Shown piece by piece: positions 1 to 12,732 of a stretch of DNA of 64,000 nt. Origin of the DNA: Haloechinothrix sp033042135. GTDB lineage: Bacteria > Actinomycetota > Actinomycetes > Mycobacteriales > Pseudonocardiaceae. The notes beneath the pieces are model-generated. The model did not search any database. It saw only the letters and a program-made list of their open reading frames with translations, and was not told the origin of the DNA. Every line of letters begins with the position of its first letter. The stretch's first letter is position 1. Made by a program: the position numbers and the translations under genes. Location: assembly GCF_033042135.1 (NCBI RefSeq), contig NZ_WBXM01000006.1, positions 229,536 to 293,535 of the forward strand, in the 5' to 3' direction.

Positions 1-938
1 ACCATGCCGCGCGGGTCGTTGGTGGTGGACTGGAACGCCGCGACGACCTTCAGTCGCTTGAGCGCGCGCAGCTTACGCTGGCCCTTGCCGTTGCGGATGA
101 CCTCGCGCAGCCCCTCCGCTTCGGCGTCGACGTCAAACTCCGCGGCGAGCTTCTGGATCGCCTCGGCACCCATGCCGCCGGTGAAGTACTCGCCGTAGCG
201 GTCGTACAGCTCGCGGTACAGCGTCTCGTCCGAGATCATCTGCCGCGGCTCCAGCTTGGTGAAGGTGTTCCAGATCTCCTCGAGCCGGTCCAACTCGCGG
301 TTGGCCTGCTCGCGGATCTGGCGCATCTCGCGCTCGCCGCCTTCCTTGACCTTGCGCCGGGTGTCGGACTTGGCGCCCTCCGACTCGAGCTCAGCCAGGT
401 CGGCCTCGAGCTTCTGCGCCCGCTCCTCGATGTCGGAGTCACGCTTCGACTCGATCGACTTGCGCTCGGCCGCGATCTCGTTCTCCAGCGTAGGCAGGTC
501 GTTGTGCCGCAGCTCGGTGTTCACGCTGGTGATCACGTAGGCGGCGAAGTAGATGATCTTCTCGAGATCCTTGGGAGCGAGGTCGAGCAGGTAGCCGAGC
601 CGCGACGGCACGCCCTTGAAGTACCAGATGTGGGTCACCGGTGCAGCGAGCTCGATGTGGCCCATCCGCTCGCGGCGCACCTTGGCACGGGTCACCTCGA
701 CACCGCACCGCTCGCAGATGATGCCTTTGAAGCGCACCCGCTTGTACTTACCGCAGTAGCACTCCCAGTCCCTGGTCGGGCCGAAGATCTTCTCGCAGAA
801 CAGCCCGTCCTTCTCCGGCTTGAGCGTACGGTAGTTGATCGTCTCCGGCTTCTTCACCTCGCCAAAGGACCACTGGCGGATGTCGTCAGCTGTGGCCAGG
901 CCGATGCGGAGCTCATCGAAGAAATTGACGTCCAGCAC
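1..938 (-). CDS. rpoC: DNA-directed RNA polymerase beta' subunit, N-terminal part
   Basis: This is the first 312 codons of the beta' subunit of RNA polymerase; the rest lies beyond the left edge. The protein opens MLDVNFFDELRIGLATADDI, the usual actinobacterial start, and carries the zinc-ribbon cysteines C60, C62, C75 and C78 (CYCG and CERCG). A charged helical stretch follows at about residues 130-220. I chose the GTG at 936-938 because it begins the conserved N-terminus and has a strong ribosome-binding site (AAGGGGAGAAG) just upstream. It is transcribed with rpoB, which ends 113 bases upstream. The frame is open throughout the visible part. Confidence 0.98.
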   Translation of the reverse strand, partial: MLDVNFFDELRIGLATADDIRQWSFGEVKKPETINYRTLKPEKDGLFCEKIFGPTRDWECYCGKYKRVRFKGIICERCGVEVTRAKVRRERMGHIELAAPVTHIWYFKGVPSRLGYLLDLAPKDLEKIIYFAAYVITSVNTELRHNDLPTLENEIAAERKSIESKRDSDIEERAQKLEADLAELESEGAKSDTRRKVKEGGEREMRQIREQANRELDRLEEIWNTFTKLEPRQMISDETLYRELYDRYGEYFTGGMGAEAIQKLAAEFDVDAEAEGLREVIRNGKGQRKLRALKRLKVVAAFQSTTNDPRGM

Positions 939-993
939 GTCGGTTCTTCTCCCCTTGTAGGTCGTTCGGCTAAGTGGTGGGGCCGATCGGCTC

Positions 994-1043
994 GCTCGGA
1001 CGGGCCCGGCGACGGCTGACGCGGTCGCACGGCCCGTCCGAGC
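994..1043 (-). other. Hairpin in the rpoB-rpoC gap
   Basis: The arms GCTCGGACGGGCC (994-1006) and GGCCCGTCCGAGC (1031-1043) are perfect 13-base complements around a 24-base loop. It lies between rpoB and rpoC and has no T-run after it on the coding strand, so it is more likely an RNA-processing, stability or pausing element than an intrinsic terminator. That role is inferred. Confidence 0.55.
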
Positions 1044-1051
1044 GGGCGAGG

Positions 1052-4564
<3,513 letters not shown>

Positions 4565-5046
4565 GATGCGTCCTTCCGGGGACTGATGAGCGGTTGAACA
4601 GGCACGTCAGAGTGCCGCAGTCGGGAAGCAGTCGGCGCTGCGCCAGCACCGGCTGGCGGTTGACCTGCACCGGCCAGCCATGCCCAGCACCGACTACTGC
4701 CATTGACTGATGGCAACTCGTAACGCAATCTGTCACAGGGTGCGGTGATACCCGCTATCGTAACGCGTGCGTCAGCGCAGCATGAAAGCGGGCAGCGCAA
4801 CAGGTCAGTCTAGCCGTCTACGCAGCGGCTGTCGAGGGGACGCGCCCGAGCCACCCAGCCCGGTGTCTCACATCTCGCGCCGCGCACGTCGCCTTCCGGC
4901 TGCCCCTTCCACTCTGGTCAACGCGACCGACGGCTCCGTTCGACCTTGCACCACCCAGCGTGACGCGCACACGCGCCAGAGTCAAGACGCATCTCGCCAC
5001 ACCGGCAGGCCGCCGCCATGCCCCTGGCCGGACGCCCTCGGGAGGA
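4565..5046 (-). promoter_or_regulatory. Long rpoB leader and promoter region
   Basis: No gene is visible in these 482 bases between the end of the mce operon and rpoB. It must hold the rpoBC promoter unless transcription reads through from mce. A weak -10 candidate, TACGAT on the minus strand, lies at 4757-4762, but I see no convincing -35 box. The leader contains a small perfect hairpin at 4641-4658 (CGCCAGC, loop ACCG, GCTGGCG). No clear terminator for the mce operon was found. Confidence 0.4.
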
Positions 5047-6318
5047 CTACTCGCCGCCCTCCTCGGCGCCGCCGGTGCCGTCGTCACCGCCTTCACCACC
5101 GTCACCGCCGTCGCCGTCCGGCAGCGGCTGGCCGCCGTCCTCGGCCGGCTCCTCCGCGGGCGCCCCCGCTTCGTCGTCATCGGTGTAGGTGTCCAGGTCG
5201 GCGATCTTCCACCCCTCATCGTGGCGCTCGGCGACGATGGTGAGCTGGCTGCCCCCCACGTTGCTGTCCTCCTGGCCCTCCCTGGTCGCGGCCTGATCCA
5301 CGAACACCAACAACCGGGCGTGGTCGTCGTCGAGCTCCATCACCCCGAGGCGGCTGACCCTGGTGGTCAGCACCATCTGTTGCTCGGGAGCGATGCGTTT
5401 CACCTCGCTGTACAGCTCGTTATAGTCCTGCCGCACCTCGTCGTTGACCAGCAGGTCCTCCGCGGCCTGCTCGGTTTCCTCGATGGCGTTGTAGTCGTAG
5501 GAGAGCACGCGCTCGACGGCCGCGCTGATGTCCTCCTTGACCTCCGCGGTCGCCGGGCCGTCCACCAACGCCTTGTTGTCCAGCGCGCCGCTGACCTGGC
5601 TGTACTGGTAGCCGAAGAAGCCGGCCGCGCCGGCCAGCAGTACCGCACCCGCCGCGAGACCGCTCGTGAGCATCACGGCCGACCGACCAGCGGGACGCTC
5701 CGACCGCTGCTCGCCGACGGGCTCCGGCTCGGCGTCACTCCCGGCGGCTGTCGCGTCGCTACCGGCCTGTCCAGCCGCGGGCTCTGCCTGGTCCGTAGCA
5801 GCCGAAACGCCCGCTGCCGCCGGTGCGGACTCGGCCTGCCCATCCGGGCGGGTGGCGACTTCGTGCTCCTCGAGCCGCTCGCCGGTTCCGGACTCCCTGG
5901 ACTCCCCGGACTCCACAGGCTCACCGCTCGCTACGGCATCAGGTGCACCGGCTTCGTCGCTGCTCGCGCCCTCTGTGTCGCCTGTGCTAGCTGCATCCTC
6001 TGCGCCGTCTGTGCTTGTTGTGCCCGCTGTGTCTGCCGCGGCGTCGCCGGCCTCGCCTGCTCCCTCGCCGTGCTCGCCGACCTCGCCTGCGGTCTCCTCG
6101 GCTGGTTCATCCGCTGCGCCGCCTCCGGCCTGCTGCTCCTGCGGCTCGGGGCGCTCGTTGTCCCCGTCGCGGGCCGTCGGACTGGGGCGAGGGCGGGGCG
6201 AGGGCCGCGGCTTGGACTGGCCGTGCTGTTCCTCCGAGCCAGGGCGCGGGTGCCCGGCCACGCGCCTGCGGCGTCCCGACTGCCCGGAGGAACCCGGGCG
6301 GCGGTTAGATCGTGCCAC
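5047..6318 (-). CDS. Mce-associated membrane protein with long disordered N-terminus
   Basis: This 423-residue protein is the last gene of the mce operon. About 215 residues of low-complexity sequence rich in Glu, Ala, Gly and Ser, beginning with an Arg-rich stretch, precede one transmembrane helix at about 222-242 (AVLLAGAAGFFGYQY). A roughly 130-residue extracellular domain with the fold expected of Mce-associated (Mas/Mam) proteins follows, then an acidic Gly-rich tail. Such proteins are thought to support assembly or stability of the MceA-F complex. The start is GTG at 6316-6318, with GGAG nearby. The membrane-plus-domain core matches the next gene upstream, so the pair probably arose by duplication. 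The family call is firm from layout and context; the exact role is not known. Confidence 0.75.
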   Translation of the reverse strand: MARSNRRPGSSGQSGRRRRVAGHPRPGSEEQHGQSKPRPSPRPRPSPTARDGDNERPEPQEQQAGGGAADEPAEETAGEVGEHGEGAGEAGDAAADTAGTTSTDGAEDAASTGDTEGASSDEAGAPDAVASGEPVESGESRESGTGERLEEHEVATRPDGQAESAPAAAGVSAATDQAEPAAGQAGSDATAAGSDAEPEPVGEQRSERPAGRSAVMLTSGLAAGAVLLAGAAGFFGYQYSQVSGALDNKALVDGPATAEVKEDISAAVERVLSYDYNAIEETEQAAEDLLVNDEVRQDYNELYSEVKRIAPEQQMVLTTRVSRLGVMELDDDHARLLVFVDQAATREGQEDSNVGGSQLTIVAERHDEGWKIADLDTYTDDDEAGAPAEEPAEDGGQPLPDGDGGDGGEGGDDGTGGAEEGGE

Positions 6319-6369
6319 GCCAACTCCGATCCATCACGACGACATCGTCACGTTCGCTGTCCTCCGGCA

Positions 6370-6921
6370 TCACTCGCCCTCCCCCGGCGGGACCACCGGA
6401 ACCTGGTCGATACCCGCCAGCTTCCATTCCTCCGCACCGTCCTCGGCGACACGCTCCATGTGCATCTGCACCCGGATGCGGCGCTCGGTGCTCTCCTCGC
6501 CGTGAGTGACGGTCACCCCGAGGGCGGCGAGCACTCCCGCGTTGCCGTCATGCGCGTCGAGCTCGTCGACCGCGATGTCGTAGACCGTGGTGCTCGCCGA
6601 CTGCTCGCTTTCGGCGAGCACCTCCTGGAGCCCCTCCCAGCTGAGCTCGATCTGCTCCTGCATCTCCGCGGTAGACACGGCCATCTGGTTGTCCCGGAAG
6701 GCCTCCGGGTCCTCGTGGTCGAACTCCGTGTACGCGCGCACCGCCTGGTCGGCGGCTTCGGTCACGTCATCACGGGCGTGCGCGACGGCGGCATCCTCGC
6801 TGGCCGAGGCGTTCCACCACAGCACGCCGAAGACCACGGCGGCGATGAACGCGGCCGCGAAGAACCCGAGCGCGGCGAACAGGGCGTTGCGGGCCGTGAA
6901 AAGGCTCGTCTTATCAGTCAT
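6370..6921 (-). CDS. Mce-associated membrane protein
   Basis: This 183-residue protein has a single N-terminal transmembrane helix at about residues 13-36 (LFAALGFFAAAFIAAVVFGV) and an extracytoplasmic domain beginning with an acidic helical segment. The closing segment (WKLAGIDQVPVV) resembles the end of the domain in the neighbouring 423-residue protein (WKIADLDTYT). It is typical of the small Mas proteins found after mceF. It lies 76 bases downstream of mceF and 51 bases upstream of the second Mas gene, all in one direction, so it is very likely part of the mce operon. The ribosome-binding site before the ATG is weak. Confidence 0.75.
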   Translation of the reverse strand: MTDKTSLFTARNALFAALGFFAAAFIAAVVFGVLWWNASASEDAAVAHARDDVTEAADQAVRAYTEFDHEDPEAFRDNQMAVSTAEMQEQIELSWEGLQEVLAESEQSASTTVYDIAVDELDAHDGNAGVLAALGVTVTHGEESTERRIRVQMHMERVAEDGAEEWKLAGIDQVPVVPPGEGE

Positions 6922-6997
6922 CGGTGGGGTTACTCACTCCTGTCGGTGCACTCCAGCGTACGAGCCCGATGTGATGTCTCCGTCAACGACTCCCCAC

Positions 6998-8275
6998 TCA
7001 GTCCCCGAGCCCCAGCAGCTCGGCAAGGCTGTTCCGCTCGGAACCCTGCGCGCCTGCCAGTCCTGGGGCCGAGCCCGATTCGGCTTGCCTCCGTCGCTCC
7101 TCGGACATGGATTCCAGGCCACGCCCGCTGTGCGCGGCCACGTCGTCGTCGCTCGGCGGACGCGGTTCGCCCTCGAACGGCGAGTTCTGCGCGCCACGGA
7201 CCGTGATGGGGCTGCCCGGCGGCTCGGCGCAGTAGGCATCGCGGTTGGGCTCGGCGGGTGAGTCGTCGGTGCCGGGCCTGCGCTCGGTGCCCTCGTAGCC
7301 TCGGGTACACGGCGGTGGGTTGAACAGGTTCAGCACCAGTCCCAACCGGGTCTTGCCCTCCTCGGTCAACACCGCGTCGGCGCCCACGGCGAGAATCGGG
7401 TAGCTCACCAGCACCTGCTCCAACCCGTCGATCCGGGGTTGCTGGATCTCGGCGACCGTGAGCAGGTTGGCCATGAGCGAGCTCAAGCCCGGCCCCGTCT
7501 CGTGGATCACCTCGCTGAGCTGCTGCGCCGCAGGGGGCGTCGCGTCGATGAGGTTCCGGATGTCGTCGTCGGACTCGACCAGCTGCTCGGAGAGCAGGTT
7601 GAGGTCCCGAGAGAAGGACTTGAAGTTGTCCGCCTGCTCGTTCTGCGTTTCCAGCACCGTGTTGCCGGAACGCAGCAACTGCACCGTGTGCGGCAGGTTC
7701 TCGCTGGAGGCCTCGACGAACTCCCGCGTGGTATCCATCAGACGTTGCAGGTCGTCCCCGGCCCCGGAGAACGCCAGGTAGGACTCGTCGACCAGGGTGC
7801 GCAGCTCATCGTGCGGCACCGAGCGGGCGAACCTGTCCAGGTCGGTGATCACAGTCTCCACGCCGAGCGGGGTGGAGGTGCGTTCGATCGGGATCACTTC
7901 ACCGCCTTCGAGGTGCGGCGGTTCGTCGACGCGTGGGCGCAGATCGACGTACTGCTCCCCGATCGCCGAGCGGTTGCCCACGATCGCGTCGAGGTCGCTC
8001 GGGATCTCCGGGGCATCGTGCTCGATGTGCAGGTCGACCTCGACGCCCTCCTCGATGATCCGGAGGTCGCCGACCCTGCCGATGTTGAGACCGCGGTAGG
8101 TCACCTCGGCGTGGCTGAAGATCCCGCCGGATTCCTCCAGCTGCGCGGTGACGGTATAGCCCTCCTGGCCGAAGTACTGGCCCATGTCAGTGAACCGCAC
8201 CAGCGCGTAGGCGACCGTGACCGAGGCCACGACCGCGAAGGCCAGCAGTTTGATGCGGATGGAGCGGCTCAGCAT
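6998..8275 (-). CDS. mceF: MCE family protein, F position of the mce operon
   Basis: This 425-residue protein is a substrate-binding/tunnel subunit of an Mce lipid importer. An N-terminal membrane anchor (residues 8-25) leads into the MCE domain at about 38-116, with TYRGLNIGRVGDLRI and GEQYVDLRP. A long helical region follows (about 130-300), then a disordered, charged C-terminus from about 325. In characterised Mce complexes the six MceA-F subunits form a ring and helical tube across the periplasm. It is sixth in order and shares TGATG with the end of mceE (1-base overlap), which implies translational coupling. The letter is assigned by position. Confidence 0.9.
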   Translation of the reverse strand: MLSRSIRIKLLAFAVVASVTVAYALVRFTDMGQYFGQEGYTVTAQLEESGGIFSHAEVTYRGLNIGRVGDLRIIEEGVEVDLHIEHDAPEIPSDLDAIVGNRSAIGEQYVDLRPRVDEPPHLEGGEVIPIERTSTPLGVETVITDLDRFARSVPHDELRTLVDESYLAFSGAGDDLQRLMDTTREFVEASSENLPHTVQLLRSGNTVLETQNEQADNFKSFSRDLNLLSEQLVESDDDIRNLIDATPPAAQQLSEVIHETGPGLSSLMANLLTVAEIQQPRIDGLEQVLVSYPILAVGADAVLTEEGKTRLGLVLNLFNPPPCTRGYEGTERRPGTDDSPAEPNRDAYCAEPPGSPITVRGAQNSPFEGEPRPPSDDDVAAHSGRGLESMSEERRRQAESGSAPGLAGAQGSERNSLAELLGLGD

Positions 8276-9522
8276 CAGAGATCACCCCCGGACAGCAGGT
8301 CCCCGATCAGGCCGTTGCCTTCGGCAGGCACCTCGGCCGGATCCGATCCGGTTTCACCGGAGTCCGGCGACGGTCCCGGCGAAGGACCTGCCGAGTCCGG
8401 CAGCGGCAGCACCAGGCTCGGGTCGAGGAGCTCGTCCTCCCCGATGGGAAGCTGCTCGAGGATCGGCAACCCGTCGAACGGATTACCCCGGTGCCTGCCG
8501 AAGGCCTCCAGGATGTCCGGAACGTCGATCTTGTAGGTCTTGTACAGGTTGGCGTAGTCCCCGAACATCCCGTCGGTGGCGCTGTCGGAGAACGGGAACG
8601 TCAGCAGGATCTCCAACGCCTTGGGCAGCTCCGCCCCGGTCTCGGCCAGATTGTGCAGGATGGGTTCCAGCGACTCGAGGTTGGCGACGAGGTCGTCCTG
8701 GCTGCGTTCCATGGTGTCGACCGCCACCTCGGACAGCTCGTCCAGCGCCACCAGCATGTCCACAAGGTCACCTCGCTGCTGCTCGAGCGATTCCAGCCCG
8801 GGCCCGAGGTCACCCAGCGCGCCGGTGATCAGGTCCTTCTGATCGTCCAGCTCGGCGGAGAGCCGGTTGATTCCGTCGAGCGCGTCGCTGATCTCGTTCG
8901 TCTGCGCGTCGAGGCCAGCCGCGAGACTTTCCGCGTTCCGCAGGAACGCCTTGATCTCGGCCTCGTTGCCGTAGGCCATCTCGTTGAGCTCCCGGGTGAT
9001 GGTGTTGATCTGTTCCACACCACCGCCGTTGAGCAGCATCGACAGCGCGCCGAGCAGCTCCTCGACCTCAACGTTGCGCGTGGTTCGTGCCAGCGGGACG
9101 TGCGCCCCGTCGTCGAGGGAACCGTTGGCCTGGCCATCGGGCGGGTGTGCCAGCTCGACGTACTTCTCCCCGAACAAGCTGGTCTGCTTGATGTTGGCAT
9201 CAGGATTGGCAGGCAGGTCGACATCCCGGTTGACCAGGATGGTGACCTCGGCATGCCAGCCGTCGTCGGCGAGATCGACGCTTTGCACCCTGCCGACGTC
9301 CACCTCATTGACCTTGACCGTGGCCTGCGGCACGAGATCGAGCACATCGGTGAACTCGACCGTCATCTCGATCGGGTCGGCACCGACATCGGCACCACCC
9401 GGCAGCGGCAGGTCGTAGATCCCGGAGAACTCCCCGCAAGCCGTCAGCGCCATCGCGGTGGCCGAGAGCATGGCAGCCAGAACCGTACGCGGCGACCGGT
9501 GCGTGCGCTGCCTGGTCATCAC
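8275..9522 (-). CDS. mceE: MCE family lipoprotein, E position
   Basis: This 415-residue MCE protein has a lipoprotein signal peptide: a hydrophobic stretch at 14-27 ending in the lipobox LTAC, with the lipidated Cys at 29. The E subunit is the lipoprotein of the ring in mycobacteria (Mce1E/LprK). The MCE domain (about 50-125) contains KVNEVDVGRVQSVDL and GEKYVELAHP. A long helical region and a Pro/Ser-rich tail follow. The gene overlaps mceD by a few bases; starts at GTG 9522 or ATG 9519 are equally possible. I kept the GTG, which gives a GTGA overlap like others in this operon. Confidence 0.92.
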   Translation of the reverse strand: MMTRQRTHRSPRTVLAAMLSATAMALTACGEFSGIYDLPLPGGADVGADPIEMTVEFTDVLDLVPQATVKVNEVDVGRVQSVDLADDGWHAEVTILVNRDVDLPANPDANIKQTSLFGEKYVELAHPPDGQANGSLDDGAHVPLARTTRNVEVEELLGALSMLLNGGGVEQINTITRELNEMAYGNEAEIKAFLRNAESLAAGLDAQTNEISDALDGINRLSAELDDQKDLITGALGDLGPGLESLEQQRGDLVDMLVALDELSEVAVDTMERSQDDLVANLESLEPILHNLAETGAELPKALEILLTFPFSDSATDGMFGDYANLYKTYKIDVPDILEAFGRHRGNPFDGLPILEQLPIGEDELLDPSLVLPLPDSAGPSPGPSPDSGETGSDPAEVPAEGNGLIGDLLSGGDL

Positions 9523-10712
9523 CGCTCACCCCCCTGCTGCAGGGCTCCCGAGAGCTCGTCCACGGTGGGTAGCGGCAAGTCGCCTTGCTGCAGCAGGCTG
9601 ATCACCTCGCCGGGCGAGGGAATCTCACCCTGCATCGGTTCGGTGATCGCGTTGCAGACCTCGCCCAGCTCGCCGAGCGGGCTCGGCCCCGCCTCGCCCA
9701 GGTAGCAGAGCAGGGTGAGCGGCGACATCGTGAGCTCGTTGAAGTTCGGCCTGCTATCGAGCGTGCCCGCTGTCGCGTTGTAGGAGTTGATGACGTTGTT
9801 CAGCGCGGTGGGCGCGACGTCCATGAACTCGGCCAGCGCGGCCCGCTGATCCACCAGCACCCTGGTGATGTCGGCCAGCTTGTCGACGTTGCCCCGGATG
9901 TCCTCGTGGTTCTCCTCGAGGAACCGGTGCACCATGTCCAGCGCCACGCCGAGCTGCTGCACCATCGCGCCGAGGTTCTCGCGCTCGTCGGCGAGGAACT
10001 CGCTGACCTCGGCCAGCTGCCCCTGGAACTGCCGGACCTCGTCGTCGCTCTCGGCCAGTGTGGTGGTGAACTCCGACAGGTTGCGCACCGTGGAGAACAG
10101 CTCATCGGAACTGCCCGACATGGTCTCGGAGAACTGTCCGAGCTTGGTGATGGTCTCGTTCAGGTTCTCACCCTGCCCGTCCATGTTCTGGGCCAACGTG
10201 GTGATCAGATTCGACAGAGCCCCGTCCTCGTTCGCACCGTCGTCCGGCCCAAGGGCCTCGCTGATCCTGTTCATGCTCTCGTACAGCTCGTCTACTTCGA
10301 GGGGGACCGCGGTGCGTTCCTGCGGGATCACCGCGCCGTCCGGCAACGTCTCACCCTCGGTATGGGCGGGGGTGAACTGCACGTACCTGTCCGCGACAAG
10401 GGAGGGCGCCACGATGACCGCCTGGGCGTCGGCGGGCACCCGCACGTCGGCGTCATAGGTCATGGTCACCTTGACGCGGTCGCCCTCCGGCTCCACTCCG
10501 GTCACGTGGCCGATGTCGACACCGAGCACCCGCACCGTGTTGCCCTCGTACAAGCCGATGGTGGTCGGGAAGAACGCGGTCGCGGTCTTGTCGCCGTTCT
10601 CGTGCATCCACCACCAGGCTCCCCCGGCGATCACCAGGCCGAGCACGCAGGCGATCGCGACCCAGCGGGTGACACCGTGGGCGAGGTAGCTCCCGACCGA
10701 CTTCAAGCTCAT
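9519..10712 (-). CDS. mceD: MCE family protein, D position
   Basis: This 397-residue Mce subunit has an N-terminal membrane anchor at about 16-34 and an MCE domain at about 42-120, including NTVRVLGVDIGHVTGVEP and SLVADRYVQFTP. An extended helical segment follows to about 330, then the cysteine-bearing motif LLCYLGEAG. It starts with ATG at 10710-10712 in an ATGA overlap with the mceC stop codon, so translation of the two is coupled. It is assigned to the D position by order within a complete mceA-F series. Confidence 0.92.
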   Translation of the reverse strand: MSLKSVGSYLAHGVTRWVAIACVLGLVIAGGAWWWMHENGDKTATAFFPTTIGLYEGNTVRVLGVDIGHVTGVEPEGDRVKVTMTYDADVRVPADAQAVIVAPSLVADRYVQFTPAHTEGETLPDGAVIPQERTAVPLEVDELYESMNRISEALGPDDGANEDGALSNLITTLAQNMDGQGENLNETITKLGQFSETMSGSSDELFSTVRNLSEFTTTLAESDDEVRQFQGQLAEVSEFLADERENLGAMVQQLGVALDMVHRFLEENHEDIRGNVDKLADITRVLVDQRAALAEFMDVAPTALNNVINSYNATAGTLDSRPNFNELTMSPLTLLCYLGEAGPSPLGELGEVCNAITEPMQGEIPSPGEVISLLQQGDLPLPTVDELSGALQQGGER

Positions 10713-11695
10713 CGCGGATCACACCCCTGCTCGTTGTAGGGCCCCGCCTTCGGCGGGATCATTCCGCAGATGTAGTTGTCGAACCAGCGACCGCTACCGA
10801 CCACGTTGGCGAACTTGCGGATGAAGGGTGCGTACTCCTCGATGCCGTCGCTGAGTGCCTGCTGGTTGCGATGCAGCATCGAGGTGAGCTGGTCCAGCTC
10901 CTGCAACACCGGGTTGAGCTGCTCCTGGTTGTCCTCCACGAGCCCTTGGAGTTGCACGGCCAGATCCTCAGTGCCCCGCAGCATGGCGCTGATCGCGTCC
11001 CTACGGTGGCGCAGTTCCTCGAGCAGCAAGTTGCCGTCCTCCATGAGCGTGACCAGCTCGGCGTCCCGGTCGCTGAGTGTCTGGCTCAGCTGCTCGGTGT
11101 TGCTCAGCAGCTCCTTGAGCTCGGCGTCGCGCTGCGAGATCGTGTCCGACAGGCGGGACAACCCGGTCAGCGCGCCTTCCACGTGTTCGGGAGTGTCCTC
11201 GAAGGTCTCGGACATCACCTCGAAGCTCTGCGCGAGCTGGTCGGTGTCGATCTCGTTCGTGGTCTCCGACAGGTCGCGGAACGCTTCCAGCACGTCGTAC
11301 GGTGAGCTGGTGCGTTCCAGCGGGATGGGCTCGCCCGGATCCATCAGTTCCTCGCCCCCGGGGTCCAGCGACATGTACTTCTGGCCGAGGAGGTTCTTCA
11401 GCTCGATACCCGCACTGGTGCCCTCGCCCATCCAGGTGTCGCGGACGCGGAAGTCGACCACCACCCGGTCGCCGTTGAGGCTGACGTCGTCGACCTCACC
11501 CACCTTGATGCCCGCGACCCGGACCTCGTTGCCGCTTTCCAGGCCTGCCGCTTCGGCGAACTCCGCGGAGTACAGCGTGCCTGCTCCGATGATCGGGAGC
11601 TTCTCGGAGTTCATCGCTGCCACCATCCCGAGCACCAGTGCCACGATGCCGACCAGTGCGATCGGGATGGGGTTGTACTGCTGGAACGACTTCAT
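10709..11695 (-). CDS. mceC: MCE family protein, C position
   Basis: This 328-residue Mce subunit starts MKSFQQYNPIPIALVG and has a membrane anchor at about 10-30. The MCE domain at about 37-117 includes EVRVAGIKVGEVDDVSL and LLGQKYMSLDP. Helical and coiled-coil-prone sequence runs to about 300. I chose the ATG at 11693-11695 because it forms an ATGA overlap with the mceB stop codon, the pattern used at several junctions here; a GTG four codons further upstream is also in frame. It belongs to the tube-forming MceA-F set of the lipid importer. Confidence 0.92.
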   Translation of the reverse strand: MKSFQQYNPIPIALVGIVALVLGMVAAMNSEKLPIIGAGTLYSAEFAEAAGLESGNEVRVAGIKVGEVDDVSLNGDRVVVDFRVRDTWMGEGTSAGIELKNLLGQKYMSLDPGGEELMDPGEPIPLERTSSPYDVLEAFRDLSETTNEIDTDQLAQSFEVMSETFEDTPEHVEGALTGLSRLSDTISQRDAELKELLSNTEQLSQTLSDRDAELVTLMEDGNLLLEELRHRRDAISAMLRGTEDLAVQLQGLVEDNQEQLNPVLQELDQLTSMLHRNQQALSDGIEEYAPFIRKFANVVGSGRWFDNYICGMIPPKAGPYNEQGCDPR

Positions 11696-12732
11696 GACAG
11701 GCCGCACCTTTCGGCTTCGGACTCACCGAGCGGCACCGTGAACGGCTCGGAGCCCTCTGTCAGCTTCACCTCGGCCTCGGTCAGGCAGTCGAAGAAGTTG
11801 AACCACGATCCGTAACTGCCGGTGCGGCTGATCTGTTGGAGTTTCTCCGGCATGAACTGGACGAACTCCTCCACAGTGCCCTCGTGCTCGTTGAGTAGCT
11901 CGGACAGAGCCCCGAGCTCCTCGATGTCCTTGCGCAGTGGCTCCCTGACCTCACCGAGGAATCCCGCCGTGGTCTCGGACAGGTCGCCGATGGCCGTCAC
12001 CGCCTCGCCGATGTGTTCGCGGTCCTCCGCGAGCCCGGACACGAGCTGCTGCATCCGGATGATCGTCTCGTTCAGCTCCGGGGTGTGCTCGTTCATCGCG
12101 GCCAGCACCTCGGTGAGGTTGTCGATCACCTCGCCGATCACCTCGTCCTTGTCCGCGATCGACTCGGTCAGCGAGGCCGTGTGGGCGAGCAGGCTCTCCA
12201 CCGTGCCCGCCTCGCCCTGCATCACCTGGATGATCTGGTAGGAGAGCTTGTTCACGTCGTCGGGGGACAGCGCCTGGAACAGCGGCCGGAACCCGTTGAA
12301 CAGCTCGGTGAGGTTCAGCGCGGGTCGGGTACGTTCCAGCGGGATGTTGCCGCCAGCGGGCAACAGCTCGCCCGGGTTGCCCGCAGCCGGGTCCAGCGAG
12401 ATGTAGCGCTGTCCCGCGATGTTGCGGTACTTGATGGTGGCCGTGGTCTCGGCGGGCAGCTCGAGCGAGGAATCCACGGCGAACTCCACCTCGGCCTGCC
12501 GCCGGTCCACCACCCGCAGGTCCTCGACCTGCCCCACGCGCACGCCCGCGACCCGCACGTCGTCGTTCTCCAGCAGCAGCGTCGCATCGGAGAACCGCGC
12601 GGTGTAGGTTTCGGTGCTGGTCAGGTTCACGTTGGCGATGCTGATACCGAGCACGGCCGTGGTCAGCACGGTGATCACGATGAAGATGATCAGCTTGACC
12701 AGCGAGGAGGTCATGGCGAGTGCGTTGCTCAC
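11692..12732 (-). CDS. mceB: MCE family protein, B position
   Basis: This 346-residue Mce subunit has a membrane anchor at about 10-30 (LIIFIVITVLTTAVLGISIA) and an MCE domain at about 40-120 with DDVRVAGVRVGQVEDLRV and GQRYISLDP. A long helical region ends at the two-cysteine segment FFDCLTEAE...CGLS. The start is GTG at 12730-12732, which makes a GTGA overlap with the mceA stop; a longer in-frame reading would extend into mceA and lacks a ribosome-binding site. B position is assigned by order. Confidence 0.92.
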   Translation of the reverse strand: MSNALAMTSSLVKLIIFIVITVLTTAVLGISIANVNLTSTETYTARFSDATLLLENDDVRVAGVRVGQVEDLRVVDRRQAEVEFAVDSSLELPAETTATIKYRNIAGQRYISLDPAAGNPGELLPAGGNIPLERTRPALNLTELFNGFRPLFQALSPDDVNKLSYQIIQVMQGEAGTVESLLAHTASLTESIADKDEVIGEVIDNLTEVLAAMNEHTPELNETIIRMQQLVSGLAEDREHIGEAVTAIGDLSETTAGFLGEVREPLRKDIEELGALSELLNEHEGTVEEFVQFMPEKLQQISRTGSYGSWFNFFDCLTEAEVKLTEGSEPFTVPLGESEAERCGLS

